DNA of 64,000 bases from Chloroflexota bacterium (GCA_005880315.1 VBHB01000078.1:1-64000), one strand, 5' to 3'. Counted from the stretch's first letter, positions 50,693-59,626 are shown. A program made the numbers and translations. Notes: a model not told the origin generated them from the letters alone.

Positions 50693-52314
50693 GCGACTCC
50701 GCCAACGCCGGCGAGCTGATCGTGCTGGCGCTCAAACGCGCCGGCGTCAGCCACCTTTTTACTCTCAACGGCGGCCACATCTGGCCGATCCTCGTCGGTG
50801 CCCAGGAGCACGGCATCCGCATCATCGACGTGCGTCACGAGCAGTCGGCGGCGTTCGCCGCGGAAGGGTGGGCGAAGGTAACGCGCGAATGCGGTGTCGT
50901 CTCCGTCACCGCGGGTCCTGGCGTCACCAATGCGGTCACGGCTCTCGCCCAGGCGCAATCGGCCGACAGCCCGCTGCTGATGATTGGGGGGCGAGCGCCC
51001 GAAGCGCGCTGGGGGATGGGTTCGCTGCAGGAGATGGACCACGTCGAGGTCGTCCGCAGCCTCACCAAGAAGGCACTGACGCTCGGCTCGGCGGAAGACG
51101 CTTACGGCACGGCCGCCGAGCTGATCCGCACGGCATTGAGTCGGCGCACCGGCCCGGTGTTCATGGACGTCCCCCTCGATGTGTTCTTTGGCGCCGCCGA
51201 CATCCCCGAGGCGACCGAGCACCTCACGCCCGACCTCGGGCCGCCGCCTGACCCGGACACGGTCGAGCGGATCGGCCGGCTCATCCGCGACGCGGAGCGG
51301 CCGGCCGCCATCGCCGGAAGCGGCGTCTGGTGGTCGCACGCGGAGGATGAGCTGAGACGGCTTGTGGATGCCGCGCACCTGCCGCTGAACGTCAACGGCA
51401 TGGCCCGAGGCGTGCTCCCGCCGGGCCATCCGCTGTTCTTTCCTCGGGCTCGCGGCAAGGCCTTGGGTGAGGCCGACCTCATCCTCGTCATCGGAGCGCT
51501 GCTCGATTTCCGTCTCAACTTCGGCCAGCCCCCGGTGTTTGCCGAAGACGCCAAGCTCGTCTACGTGGACGTCGACGACCACCGCAAGCACCGGCCGGCG
51601 GCGGCCGCCCTTTACGGCGACCTTCGGGCGTCACTCGCGGCGCTGGCCGCGGCGGCGGCCGCGCCCCAGCGATCCGAATGGCTCGCGCGACTGCTCGAAA
51701 CCGAGGCGGCCGCGCGGTCCCGGGACGTTGCGCTGACCGTGGTGGACTCGTCGCCCGTGCACCCGGCACGGCTGATCGCCGAGGTCGACCGCTTCGCGGA
51801 CCCAGGCGCGATCATCGTCGGCGACGGCGGCGATTTCGTGTCCTTCGCGGGCCGCCTCGTCGAGCGCCGCGAGCCCGGCCTGTGGCTCGATCCGGGGCCC
51901 TTTGGCGCCCTCGGCTCGGGCCCGGCCTACGCGATGGCGGCCAAGCTTGCCCGCCCCGACCGGCAGGTCCTCCTGCTCTCGGGCGACGGAGCCTTCGGGT
52001 TCTCGGCTATGGAGTTCGACACCATGGTCCGGCACCGAATCCCCGTGGTCTGCGTGGTCGGCAACAACGGGATCTGGGCTCTCGAGAAGCACCCGATGCA
52101 GAACATGCTGGGGATGAGCGTCGCCGCCGACCTGGGCCAGGGCACCCGCTACGACAGGCTGGTCGAGGCTTTGGGCGGTCACGGCGAGATGGTCGACCGC
52201 CCCGATCAGATCCGCCCCGCGCTCGAGCGGGCTTTCGCCTCAGGCCTGCCCGCCTGCATCAACGTAATTTGTGATCCCCAGGCGGAATATCCGCGATCAT
52301 CGGTGCTGATGTGA
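50689..52314 (+). CDS. Thiamine pyrophosphate-binding enzyme (acetolactate synthase-like)
   Basis: A 541-residue ThDP enzyme with the usual three domains. The N-terminal Pyr domain has the activating Glu in DVRHEQSAAFAAEGWAK, a central domain follows, and the C-terminal PP domain has LSGDGAFGFSAMEFDT to VVGNNG (GDGx25NN). It resembles acetolactate synthase and related acyl lyases. No small subunit ilvN or other branched-chain gene is adjacent, so its product is uncertain. GTG start, overlapping both neighbours. Confidence 0.82.
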   Translation: MSDSANAGELIVLALKRAGVSHLFTLNGGHIWPILVGAQEHGIRIIDVRHEQSAAFAAEGWAKVTRECGVVSVTAGPGVTNAVTALAQAQSADSPLLMIGGRAPEARWGMGSLQEMDHVEVVRSLTKKALTLGSAEDAYGTAAELIRTALSRRTGPVFMDVPLDVFFGAADIPEATEHLTPDLGPPPDPDTVERIGRLIRDAERPAAIAGSGVWWSHAEDELRRLVDAAHLPLNVNGMARGVLPPGHPLFFPRARGKALGEADLILVIGALLDFRLNFGQPPVFAEDAKLVYVDVDDHRKHRPAAAALYGDLRASLAALAAAAAAPQRSEWLARLLETEAAARSRDVALTVVDSSPVHPARLIAEVDRFADPGAIIVGDGGDFVSFAGRLVERREPGLWLDPGPFGALGSGPAYAMAAKLARPDRQVLLLSGDGAFGFSAMEFDTMVRHRIPVVCVVGNNGIWALEKHPMQNMLGMSVAADLGQGTRYDRLVEALGGHGEMVDRPDQIRPALERAFASGLPACINVICDPQAEYPRSSVLM

Positions 52315-53582
52315 GCACTGCCGAGCTGCACCCCGTCGTCGAAGCCGATGAATGGCGAACCGCGCAGTCGCAGTTCGACACCGCGGCCGAGATCATCAAG
52401 CTCGAGCCGTGGTTGCGCGAGGTCTTGCGCGAGGTCCAGCGCGAGTTCACCTGCAACTTTCCTGTGGAGATGGACGACCAGACGCATCGCATCTTCACCG
52501 GCTATCGGGTGCAGCACAACATCAACCGCGGCCCGGCCAAGGGCGGCATCCGCTACCACCCCGACGTCTCCCTGAACGAGGTCAAGGCCCTGGCGATGTG
52601 GATGACCTGGAAGTGCGCTGTGGTCAACATCCCGTTCGGCGGCGCCAAGGGAGGCATCATCGTCAACCCGCGCGTGCTGTCCCCACGCGAGCTCGAACAC
52701 ATGACCCGACGCTTCGCGACGGAGATATCGATCCTTATCGGCGCCGACCGCGACATCCCGGCGCCCGACGTAAACACGGACGGCCAGACGATGGCCTGGA
52801 TCATGGACACGCTTTCGATGCACCTCGGTTACTCGGTACCCGCCTCCGTGACCGGCAAGCCGATAGAGGTGGGCGGCTCGTTGGGTCGTGTAGAAGCAAC
52901 CGGTCGCGGCGTGACCATCTGCTCCATTGCAGCCCTCGAGCACCTCGGCCGCCAGCCTCACCAGACGCGCGTTTCAGTGCAGGGTTTCGGCAACGTCGGC
53001 AGCATCAGCGCGCGGCTGCTGGAAGAGGCCGGCTGCACGATCGTCGCGGTCAGCGAGGACTACGGCGGAATCTACAACCCGCTCGGCCTCTCCATCAAGC
53101 GCGTGCTCGAATATCGCGCGCGCGAAAAGACGCTTCGCGGGTTTCCGGGAGCGACGGAGATCGGCAACCAGGATGTGCTGACGGTCGATTGCGACCTGCT
53201 CGTGCCGGCCGCGATCGGCAACCAGCTCACCTCGCGCAATGCGCGTGACGTGAAGGCGAGCCTCATCGTCGAAGGCGCCAACGGGCCGACGACGCCTGAG
53301 GCGGACGCGATCTTTCGCGAGCGCGGCATCTTCCTGGTGCCGGACATCCTCGCCAACGCGGGCGGGGTCACAGTGTCGTATTTCGAGTGGGTGCAGGACT
53401 TGCAGTCATTCTTCTGGTCGGAGCACGAGGTCAACCAGAAGCTGAAGGCGATCATGACACGCGCTTTCTCCGAGGTCTTGAAGACAAAGCTGGATTTGAA
53501 GCTGGACATGCGGATGGCCGCTTACGTGCGTGCGGTCTCACGTGTCGCAGGCGCCACCCGAGAACGAGGGCTTTATCCCTGA
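52311..53582 (+). CDS. gdhA: Glutamate dehydrogenase
   Basis: A 423-residue Glu/Leu/Phe/Val-type dehydrogenase that interconverts glutamate and 2-oxoglutarate plus ammonia. It has GPAKGGIRYHPDVSLNEVKAL, the catalytic Lys in PFGGAKGGIIV, VQGFGNVGS for NAD(P) and VEGANGPTTPEAD. The GTG overlaps the TPP-enzyme stop (GTGA). With the asparaginase two genes upstream it suggests an amino-nitrogen operon. Confidence 0.92.
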   Translation: MSTAELHPVVEADEWRTAQSQFDTAAEIIKLEPWLREVLREVQREFTCNFPVEMDDQTHRIFTGYRVQHNINRGPAKGGIRYHPDVSLNEVKALAMWMTWKCAVVNIPFGGAKGGIIVNPRVLSPRELEHMTRRFATEISILIGADRDIPAPDVNTDGQTMAWIMDTLSMHLGYSVPASVTGKPIEVGGSLGRVEATGRGVTICSIAALEHLGRQPHQTRVSVQGFGNVGSISARLLEEAGCTIVAVSEDYGGIYNPLGLSIKRVLEYRAREKTLRGFPGATEIGNQDVLTVDCDLLVPAAIGNQLTSRNARDVKASLIVEGANGPTTPEADAIFRERGIFLVPDILANAGGVTVSYFEWVQDLQSFFWSEHEVNQKLKAIMTRAFSEVLKTKLDLKLDMRMAAYVRAVSRVAGATRERGLYP

Positions 53583-53974
53583 GCGGAGAGAATCCGCTCG
53601 CGGCGATGCCGTTCGCGACCCTGATCGGCGCCGAGCTCGTCTCGGCATCGCCTGAAGAGGCGCGTGGGCGCATGGAATGGGCGCCGGAGCGGTGCACGAC
53701 AGGCGGCGTTCTGCACGGGGGCGTGCTGATGGCCCTCGCCGACTCGGTCGGCGCCTACTGCGCGGTGCTCAACCTTCCCGCGGGCGCCGGCACAGCCACG
53801 ATCGAGTCGAAGACCAACTTCTTCCGCGCGGTGCGCGAGGGATTCGTGGAGGCGGTGAGCACGCCGCTGCACGTCGGCCGCACGACGATCGTGGTGCAGA
53901 CCGACATCCTCGACGCACAGGGTCGGCGCGTCGCCCGGGTGACGCAGACACAGGCGGTGATACCGGCGTCCTGA
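53579..53974 (+). CDS. PaaI-type hotdog thioesterase
   Basis: A hotdog-fold thioesterase of 131 residues (CTG 53579, overlapping the glutamate dehydrogenase stop as CTGA) or 122 residues (ATG 53606). The active-site helix region is TGGVLHGGVLMALADSVGAY, with ESKTNFFRAVREG next, as in PaaI-type acyl-CoA thioesterases. The first residues of relatives usually reach the PFATLIGAEL segment, so the ATG may be the true start. It would cleave a small acyl-CoA. Confidence 0.82.
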   Translation: MSGENPLAAMPFATLIGAELVSASPEEARGRMEWAPERCTTGGVLHGGVLMALADSVGAYCAVLNLPAGAGTATIESKTNFFRAVREGFVEAVSTPLHVGRTTIVVQTDILDAQGRRVARVTQTQAVIPAS

Positions 53975-53984
53975 TCCGAGCTGG

Positions 53985-54061
53985 ATCGCGCCATTCGGGC
54001 ACAGATGGTCGTATGGGCTGCAGAAAGATCCCGCGATTCGGGCACAAATGGTCGTATCCGG
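53985..54061. repeat. Tandem repeat in a convergent gap (period 43 nt)
   Basis: ATTCGGGCACAgATGGTCGTAT (53993-54014) and ATTCGGGCACAaATGGTCGTAT (54036-54057) differ at one base. Weaker similarity extends to GATC-CG before and GG after each copy. They fill the gap between convergent genes (thioesterase and ABC permease). A similar paired repeat occupies the convergent gap at 59640. Confidence 0.75.
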
Positions 54062-54083
54062 CCGCCCCGACGGCTCCAGGCCC

Positions 54084-54947
54084 CTAGATCTCGCGGGTTC
54101 GGAAGCTCCAGATCGCAAGAGTGAGCATCAGCGCGAACCACACCACGACCCAGGCTAGGAATGCATTCGGAGGCGGGTCGACGGCGCTGAAGGGATTGGC
54201 ACGCCCGGCGGTCCCGGCCGCACGCAGCGCCGCCAGGATGACGTCGGGTTCCATCGCGTAGACAGCCCCGCGCCACAGGCCGTCGGTGGGCAGGAGCAGG
54301 TGGCTGATCGTGCCGACGTTCTGCAGCGCCGAGTTCTGCAGCCCCGCCCCGATGTCGCCGACGACGCCGGCGATCCATGCCATCAGCCATGCCACCAGCG
54401 CGATCACCCCGCCCGTGATGCCGGATAGGCGCGTCGAAAGGACCAGCCCAAGTGACAAAAGGGATAAGCCTTCGGCCGCCACATAAAGGACGAGCTCGAT
54501 CGGATGCGGCGGCAGGTATCCAGTCGCCCAGTTCACCGCCGCCAGCTCGAGGAACGCGGAACCCGCGGCGTACACGAAGACGAGCACCGCGAGCCCGAGC
54601 CATTTTCCGATGACCACCTCGCTGCGCCGGACCGGCCGGGCGAGCATCGAGAGGAGAAGTCCGCTTTCCACCTCGCTCGAGATGAGCGGTCCCGCGACGA
54701 CTGCGGCGCTCAGCGCCAGGACCCCGCTGTACATGAAGGTGACGACGATCAGCAGCTGCGACGTGATCAGGGTCACCTGGGTCGGCGGGAGCAGCGTGCC
54801 GTCGCTGCGGGTGACGGTCGTGATCTTGTGAAAGCCCCACGCGGAGAATCCGACCACGAGGAGCGTGAGTACGAGCAGCGCCAACAGCAGGCGGCGGCGT
54901 GACGCCTCCTGAATGGTGAGCCTGGCGAACACCAGAACCGGCGGCAC
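54084..54947 (-). CDS. ABC-2 type transporter permease
   Basis: A 287-residue permease with about six membrane segments (for example ALLVLTLLVVGFSAWGF and ALSAAVVAGPLISSEVESGLL, where the latter is the ABC-2 cytoplasmic coupling region). GGAG lies 7 nt before the GTG at 54947, so I prefer that start to the ATG at 55019, whose extension is encoded by repeat-flanking DNA. The ATPase gene lies upstream on the same strand, separated by a dispersed repeat. Confidence 0.83.
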   Translation of the reverse strand: MPPVLVFARLTIQEASRRRLLLALLVLTLLVVGFSAWGFHKITTVTRSDGTLLPPTQVTLITSQLLIVVTFMYSGVLALSAAVVAGPLISSEVESGLLLSMLARPVRRSEVVIGKWLGLAVLVFVYAAGSAFLELAAVNWATGYLPPHPIELVLYVAAEGLSLLSLGLVLSTRLSGITGGVIALVAWLMAWIAGVVGDIGAGLQNSALQNVGTISHLLLPTDGLWRGAVYAMEPDVILAALRAAGTAGRANPFSAVDPPPNAFLAWVVVWFALMLTLAIWSFRTREI

Positions 54948-55024
54948 TAGTGTCTCCGCCCCGAGGTCCGCCGCATATTTCGCGACATCGGCGGCCGGAG
55001 CCAAGGAGACGACGAGCACGCGAG

Positions 55025-55168
55025 CGAGCGCATCGCGTAGATGCGTGACCGAGCGCGCGCAGGAGTCGACGCAGGCTTCAGCGCCTCTCTCGGGGTCCCC
55101 GCCGAATCGTCAGATTCCGCGGGGTGAGACGGCGCCCGGCCGACTAGGTCGCGAAGATGCAAGGACCT
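55025..55168 (-). repeat. Dispersed ~150-bp intergenic repeat, copy 1 (minus orientation)
   Basis: Read on the minus strand, this shares aggtcc-ttgcatcttcgcg-cctag-cggccgggcgcc, a hairpin (ccccgcggaatc, loop, gattcggcgggg), ggggaccccgaga and gcgct-aagcc-gcgtc with copy 2 at 61938-62080. It lies between the two genes of an ABC exporter. Its chance ORF (54947-55183) translates to sequence similar to the chance ORF of copy 2. Confidence 0.85.
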
Positions 55169-55182
55169 TCGGGGACGGGACA

Positions 55183-56151
55183 CTAGGACTTCTCCTCCTC
55201 GTGAAGAAGCTGCAGGAATCGATCCTCCAGCGTCTGGTGCCTCGGCGCGACCTCGTAGATCCTGCCGCCCAGGGCAACGATGGTCGACACCAGCTCGGGG
55301 ACGCGCTCGACGTCCAGCTTCGTGAAGGTCAGGTGCTCGCCTTCATCGTCCAGCGGGCCAAAGCCGGCGAGCTTGGTCCGGGCCGCGCCATCGAGGCCGC
55401 CGACTCGGACGCGCACGGCCGTGCCGCTGAGCAGCTCGTCCATGGTCCCCGAAGCGATGACGCGGCCGTGGTCCACCACGGCGACGCGGTCGCAAACCTG
55501 CTCCACCTCGCTCAGCAAGTGGGAGTTGAGGAAGACCGCGGTGCCGCGCGCAGAAAGGCCGCGAATGATCTCGCGAACGTCGTGGCGTCCAACCGGGTCC
55601 AGGGCCGACGTCGGTTCGTCTAGAAATACGAGCTCGGGCCTGCCGAGCAAGGCGGCGGCGAGGCCCAGGCGCTGCTGCATGCCTTTCGAGAAAGTGCTCA
55701 CCCGGTCGTCCGCGCGGTCGGTGAGACCGACCGTGGCCAGCGCCTTCGTTATCTCCTCTTTCCACGTCGAGCGCTCCAGCGGCGCAAGCTCGCAATGAAG
55801 GGCAAGCACCTCGCGTGCATCGAGCCAGCCCTGGTAGCGGAAGAGCTCGGGCAGGTAGCCGATGCGATTGCGGGTTTTGAGATCGCCGATGGTTTCCCCC
55901 AGCAGCCACGCCTCTCCCGAGGTTGGCTTGAGCAGACCGAGCAACAGCTTCACCGACGTCGTCTTGCCGGCGCCGTTGGGGCCGAGGAATCCGAAGATCT
56001 CGCCACGCGGGACCGTCATCGAAAGCCCGGTGAGCGCGACCGTGCTCCCGAATCGCTTCGACAGGTCGACGGTGTGTATCGCTGGAGATGAAGCGGCCAC
56101 CCCGCTTGGGATGGCCGCTGTGGAAATAGAAGACGAGGCTGTTTCAGCCAC
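55183..56151 (-). CDS. ABC transporter ATP-binding protein
   Basis: A 322-residue ATPase. It has Walker A GPNGAGKTTSVKLL, signature FSKGMQQRLGLAAALL, Walker B LVFLDEPTSALD and the switch His in NSHLLSEVEQVC. The first 25 residues are Ser/Ala-rich, and the C-terminal 90 residues form the accessory domain common in exporter ATPases of the CcmA/NatA type. It works with the permease downstream. The GTG start is 10 nt after the anti-sigma gene. Confidence 0.9.
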   Translation of the reverse strand: MAETASSSISTAAIPSGVAASSPAIHTVDLSKRFGSTVALTGLSMTVPRGEIFGFLGPNGAGKTTSVKLLLGLLKPTSGEAWLLGETIGDLKTRNRIGYLPELFRYQGWLDAREVLALHCELAPLERSTWKEEITKALATVGLTDRADDRVSTFSKGMQQRLGLAAALLGRPELVFLDEPTSALDPVGRHDVREIIRGLSARGTAVFLNSHLLSEVEQVCDRVAVVDHGRVIASGTMDELLSGTAVRVRVGGLDGAARTKLAGFGPLDDEGEHLTFTKLDVERVPELVSTIVALGGRIYEVAPRHQTLEDRFLQLLHEEEKS

Positions 56152-56160
56152 GCATGCAGG

Positions 56161-57264
56161 CTAGCTCTTCAGGCCGTTTGCGATCTTGACGACCTCAATC
56201 TGCTTCAGTGGGCCGACGACCGCGAAGACATGGCCCTTGATCCAGATCACGCCCGAGCCGAGGCCGGTGTTGTCACCGACCGCAACGCCCTTGACGCCCT
56301 GGACCGTGACCGAGGTCGAGGTGGCGTACTGGATTGGCACCGGAATGATCAGCGTGCTGGTGGGGTCCCCGATGGCCTTGAGCGCGGCCTTCAGGTCCTT
56401 CGACAAGCCGGGAATGGACAGGATGTAGTCCTCGAGCTGCTTGGTGGTCACCTGGGTCGACGTCACCTGCGGCGCCGCCGACTCGCCGATCACAAGCTCG
56501 GGCACGTTGATCTGCTGTGAGCTGGCGTCCGAGCTCGAGCTCGCGTTCATCTTGCCGTACACCTCGACGATCGCGGGCCCGACGGTCACCGTGAGCTTGG
56601 AGCCGTCCATGCCCTTCGGAAGCTTGGGCAGCGACTGGCCCGTCTGGGCAGCCGCCGTCGCCGCCTTGCCGGCGTCGAATGTGAACACGGCGACCGCTTT
56701 CGGCATCGCGGCGTAGGTGATCGTCTTGGACATCGTGGACGGCAGGTAACCGGCTGCCGGCGCCTTGAAGCCGGCGATCGCCTCGGCGTCGGCCGCGGAA
56801 AGGACGATCTTCGGCTGCGGCTGCGTCGACCACGTCAGCGTCCCGTACTCGCTGAGAGCGGAGAGCGACTGGATGTCGGCAACCGTCACCGGCACGGGCT
56901 CGACCGTCTTCGGCTGGAACAGGGGCAGGACGTTGGCAAAGGCGGTGGCCACCACGGCGAGGGCGACGGCCGCGGCTGCGACGCCCACGAACATCGGCCG
57001 CGAGGATGGGCGCAGGATCGGCAGGCTGAAGCCGAAGCGAGGCTTCGCGGCCGGCGCGGATTGCACGCGCTTGAACGCCGATGCCACATCAGGTTGGAGG
57101 TCGGGCGCGGCCAACAGGGTCGCGACGGCGCGTGCGTCGTCCGCCATCCCGGCATACCGTGCCTGGCAGCCGGCGCAGCCGGCGTAGTGCTGCCTGTCCG
57201 AGCTGGTGAGAGCGTCCGGATCGTCGAACATCCGGCGCAAAGTTCCTTCAGATAGATGAGCCAC
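56161..57264 (-). CDS. Putative anti-sigma factor with large extracytoplasmic domain
   Basis: A 367-residue single-pass protein. The N-terminus has a zinc-finger-like cluster (RQHYAGCAGCQARYAG), as in anti-sigma factors. A membrane segment lies at about residues 90-115 (FVGVAAAAVALAVVATAFA). About 250 extracytoplasmic residues follow, rich in Thr/Val beta strands. Its GTG overlaps the stop of the sigma factor gene. It probably holds the sigma factor at the membrane; the signal sensed is not known. Confidence 0.78.
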   Translation of the reverse strand: MAHLSEGTLRRMFDDPDALTSSDRQHYAGCAGCQARYAGMADDARAVATLLAAPDLQPDVASAFKRVQSAPAAKPRFGFSLPILRPSSRPMFVGVAAAAVALAVVATAFANVLPLFQPKTVEPVPVTVADIQSLSALSEYGTLTWSTQPQPKIVLSAADAEAIAGFKAPAAGYLPSTMSKTITYAAMPKAVAVFTFDAGKAATAAAQTGQSLPKLPKGMDGSKLTVTVGPAIVEVYGKMNASSSSDASSQQINVPELVIGESAAPQVTSTQVTTKQLEDYILSIPGLSKDLKAALKAIGDPTSTLIIPVPIQYATSTSVTVQGVKGVAVGDNTGLGSGVIWIKGHVFAVVGPLKQIEVVKIANGLKS

Positions 57265-57796
57265 GGGTGACCTCCTTGCGCAGCGCTGCTTCTGCGCGTC
57301 TCAGCAATGTTCCGATCTGACCTGTTCCAACTCCCAGCGCCTGCGCCACCTCGGCATAGCTGAGGCCGCTGGCGCGTAGCACGAGCACGGCGGCCGGTTT
57401 CGGCGCCAGCCGGGCGAGCGCGGCTCGCACGACTCGCCTGTCCTCGCCGACCTCGAGCATCTGCTGCGGATCCACTGTTCTCGAGGCTTCCTCGGGTGCC
57501 TGCGCGAGCTCTCGCTTCTCGCGCCGACGGCGGCCTCGAACGCGATTCAACGCGGTGTGCGCCGCCGCTCGGTGGAGCCATGCGGGCGCAAACGGCGCGC
57601 TCGCCGAGTGGAGCCGGTGGAAGTTGATGAAAACCTCCTGGGCGACGTCCTCGGCTTCATGCGGATCGGCCAGCACCCGGTTGGCGATGCCGGCCACACG
57701 CGCGTATTCACTTTTGAACAGCGCCTCGAACGCCTCTTCGCGGGACTTCACCAACCTGGTTCTGCCCTCAGGCACAGCCTCGAGATTCGCCGCCAT
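57248..57796 (-). CDS. ECF-type RNA polymerase sigma factor
   Basis: A 182-residue sigma-70 factor of the ECF class. Region 2 is FEALFKSEYARVAGIANRVL to DVAQEVFINFHRLH. Region 4 is ALARLAPKPAAVLVLRASGL to VAQALGVGTGQIGTLLRRAE. No region 3 is present. The 3' end overlaps the anti-sigma gene, and the ABC exporter follows, so the exporter may be one of its targets. The start is ATG 57796 or TTG 57799. Confidence 0.87.
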   Translation of the reverse strand: MAANLEAVPEGRTRLVKSREEAFEALFKSEYARVAGIANRVLADPHEAEDVAQEVFINFHRLHSASAPFAPAWLHRAAAHTALNRVRGRRRREKRELAQAPEEASRTVDPQQMLEVGEDRRVVRAALARLAPKPAAVLVLRASGLSYAEVAQALGVGTGQIGTLLRRAEAALRKEVTRGSSI

Positions 57797-57813
57797 CAAT
57801 CACCAAGCACCAC

Positions 57814-58308
57814 CTAGCCCTGCTTTGTGACAGGGCGGCGAAAGATGAAGACGAGCTCTTTCGCGAGCGCGCGCAGAAAGGGCCCGCCCCAGAGCCCGAC
57901 CGATAGGAGCGAGATGAAGATGATCACGGCGTCGATGCTCTCGCGCCCGGCTCCAGTCCAGTAGACGTCCTGGAGGTTCAGCCAGAGGGCGAACTCATCG
58001 AGGGTGAGCGCGGCGCCTACCCCGAATCCGAGGGCGGTGACGCTGGCGATCCAGTTCGACCCGACGCCCTGTTCGATGAGCCACACATAGCCGACGAGGA
58101 TCAGGATGAGGATGCCCCAGACCAGGTGGTGGATGTGGAGGCCGCCGGCGCTGACATTGTGAATCGGCCCAACGCCCGCCCGGATCAGGTGTGTGACGCC
58201 GCGGACGATGCCGAACGTGAGCAGGAACCCGACGGAGGCGAGGAACAGCCGCTCCCGCCGCTCGCTCTTGAAATGAAAGGTATAGAGCTCCGTCAGCCTC
58301 TTTTTCAA
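57814..58308 (-). CDS. Conserved four-TM membrane protein with intramembrane histidines
   Basis: A 164-residue protein with four hydrophobic segments and the striking GGLHIHHLVWGILIL, placing three His at a membrane boundary, plus TLDEFALWL. This resembles an uncharacterised integral membrane family common in actinobacteria. The His cluster may bind a metal or haem. It follows the EVE-domain gene directly (stop and start adjacent). Confidence 0.68.
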   Translation of the reverse strand: MKKRLTELYTFHFKSERRERLFLASVGFLLTFGIVRGVTHLIRAGVGPIHNVSAGGLHIHHLVWGILILILVGYVWLIEQGVGSNWIASVTALGFGVGAALTLDEFALWLNLQDVYWTGAGRESIDAVIIFISLLSVGLWGGPFLRALAKELVFIFRRPVTKQG

Positions 58309-58881
58309 TCAGCTGGCCGCGAGGGACCGTTTCTGCCGCGCGCTCCGTGCAATCTCGTCCTCGACGATTCCAAAGTCGTTGCGTGGCAGGGCGTGGATGT
58401 GGCCCTGGAACGCAAGCGTCCAGTGTTCTGGTGGCCACTTGCGCACGTAGTCGAGGCGATAGGCGAGCTCCTTCGCCGGCACCCAGTCGGAATCGTCCAG
58501 GACGATGTCGGGCCGGATGTGCACGCGCCACGGATAGTCCTCGTCGCGACGAGCGGAACGCCAGGTCGGAGTGTGGTCCTCGTACATCGGCGAGGCCACG
58601 GTCACGGTCGCCGAGAACGCCATGCGTCCCGTGACGTAGTACAGGACTCGGTCGCCGACGCGCATCGTCTCGACCCGGCGCCGGTGCCGGCTCTTCAAGC
58701 CCTGGATCGTGAAGCCCAGCTCGCGTGTCTTGCGGAAGTTCTCCGGAGAGCTGACCACCATCCAGTACTGAGCGGCCCGCCCCTCCGACTTCCCCGACTT
58801 GCGCTTGCGCCGCGACCGGCCCGACTTGGGCGGCCGGTCGGAAGCGGGCGCCGGCGACGCGGCCGGTTCTTCGTCGCTCAC
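58309..58881 (-). CDS. EVE-domain protein
   Basis: A 190-residue protein. Residues 1-38 are a basic, Pro/Ser/Lys-rich tail (RSRRKRKSGKSEG). Residues 38-185 are an EVE domain of the PUA-like superfamily (YWMVVSSPENFRKTRELGF, then MRVGDRVLYYVTG and the late WTLAFQGHIHALPRNDF). EVE domains read modified bases in DNA or RNA in some restriction systems, but no other defence gene is nearby. GTG start overlapping the DinB-like stop. Confidence 0.82.
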   Translation of the reverse strand: MSDEEPAASPAPASDRPPKSGRSRRKRKSGKSEGRAAQYWMVVSSPENFRKTRELGFTIQGLKSRHRRRVETMRVGDRVLYYVTGRMAFSATVTVASPMYEDHTPTWRSARRDEDYPWRVHIRPDIVLDDSDWVPAKELAYRLDYVRKWPPEHWTLAFQGHIHALPRNDFGIVEDEIARSARQKRSLAAS

Positions 58882-59402
58882 GGAGTCACATCATGCGACT
58901 GCAGCGGGCCCAGGTCCCCGGGGTCGGGAAGCAGGGCGGTGAGGTTGCGGATCTGGGCGATGTGGGCCACCTCGTGGCGTGTGACGAGCTGGCAAACCTC
59001 GAGAAGGGTGAACGTGCCCCCTCGAGGATCGGAGATGGTTCGCTCCCACTCGGTCTTGCCCCAACCATGAAGCAGGTCGACCGTGCGCCGGCGCACGCGC
59101 GCGAAGTCCTCGAGGGCCTCCTGAAGCGGCCGGTCGAGCTCATGGTCGTGGCTGGGGTCGATGGTGGCGCGCACGTCCGCCGCGGCCAGCCCGTCCAGGT
59201 GGGCATGCCGGAGAAGGCCGTCCACCTTCGATCCAGACTCGAGCAGGTGCCCGATCAGGCCGCCCAGCGTGGGGAACGCCGGGCCGTGGCGGTAGCGCAG
59301 CCGGGCCTCATCGAGGCCGTAGACGAGATCCCCGATGCGCTCCGGCACCGAGCTCATCAGTAAGACGGCGTCAGCGGGGGATAGCTCCTCCTGGAGTTCC
59401 AT
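58878..59402 (-). CDS. DinB/YfiT-family putative metalloenzyme
   Basis: A 174-residue four-helix-bundle protein of the DinB/YfiT superfamily. The metal His residues are in LIGHLLESG and TRHEVAHIAQI. Relatives act as thiol-dependent transferases with bacillithiol or mycothiol, or have no known function. TACATT lies 7 nt before the ATG, so the mRNA should be leaderless. The promoter abuts that of the divergent zinc-ribbon gene. Confidence 0.82.
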   Translation of the reverse strand: MELQEELSPADAVLLMSSVPERIGDLVYGLDEARLRYRHGPAFPTLGGLIGHLLESGSKVDGLLRHAHLDGLAAADVRATIDPSHDHELDRPLQEALEDFARVRRRTVDLLHGWGKTEWERTISDPRGGTFTLLEVCQLVTRHEVAHIAQIRNLTALLPDPGDLGPLQSHDVTP

Positions 59403-59409
59403 TGAGTGA

Positions 59410-59421
59410 AATGTACATACT
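59410..59421. promoter_or_regulatory. Back-to-back -10 hexamers of a bidirectional leaderless promoter
   Basis: On the minus strand TACATT (59410-59415) is 7 nt before the DinB ATG at 59402. On the plus strand CATACT (59416-59421) is 7 nt before the zinc-ribbon ATG at 59429. The hexamers touch, so both leaderless mRNAs would start about 26 bp apart from one short region. Confidence 0.55.
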
Positions 59422-59428
59422 CAACTCA

Positions 59429-59626
59429 ATGCAACAGACCCAGGCCGCCTGCGATGCCTGCGGGGCCCAGCTGGTCCCGAACGCCGCCTACTGCGAGCGG
59501 TGCGGCGCGCGAACGCGCAGGGCGCGGCGCCTGGTTCGCCTGGCGATCAGGGTCGAGCTGCTGTTTTTCCTGCTCGTGGTCGGCGTAGTCATCGCCTTCA
59601 CCTGGACCTACGCCGCCCAGCGATAA
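59429..59626 (+). CDS. Small zinc-ribbon membrane protein
   Basis: A 65-residue protein. Residues 8-27 are a zinc ribbon (CDACG and CERCG), a basic linker follows (TRRARRLVRLA), and residues 37-58 are a membrane segment (LLFFLLVVGVVIAFTW). This zinc_ribbon_2 plus single-TM layout is common, and the function is unknown. I use the ATG at 59429, 7 nt after CATACT, rather than the TTG at 59402. Confidence 0.65.
   Translation: MQQTQAACDACGAQLVPNAAYCERCGARTRRARRLVRLAIRVELLFFLLVVGVVIAFTWTYAAQR

Noticed and set aside
54947-55183. 78-aa minus-strand ORF between the ABC genes, and its look-alike at 61597-62349
   Set aside because: Their similarity comes from the shared DNA repeat, which also has strong hairpins; the frames have no ribosome site or domain and are not treated as genes.
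58309-58881. EVE-domain gene as part of a defence island
   Set aside because: Neighbours are a DinB-like protein and a membrane protein; no restriction, CRISPR or other defence genes are near.
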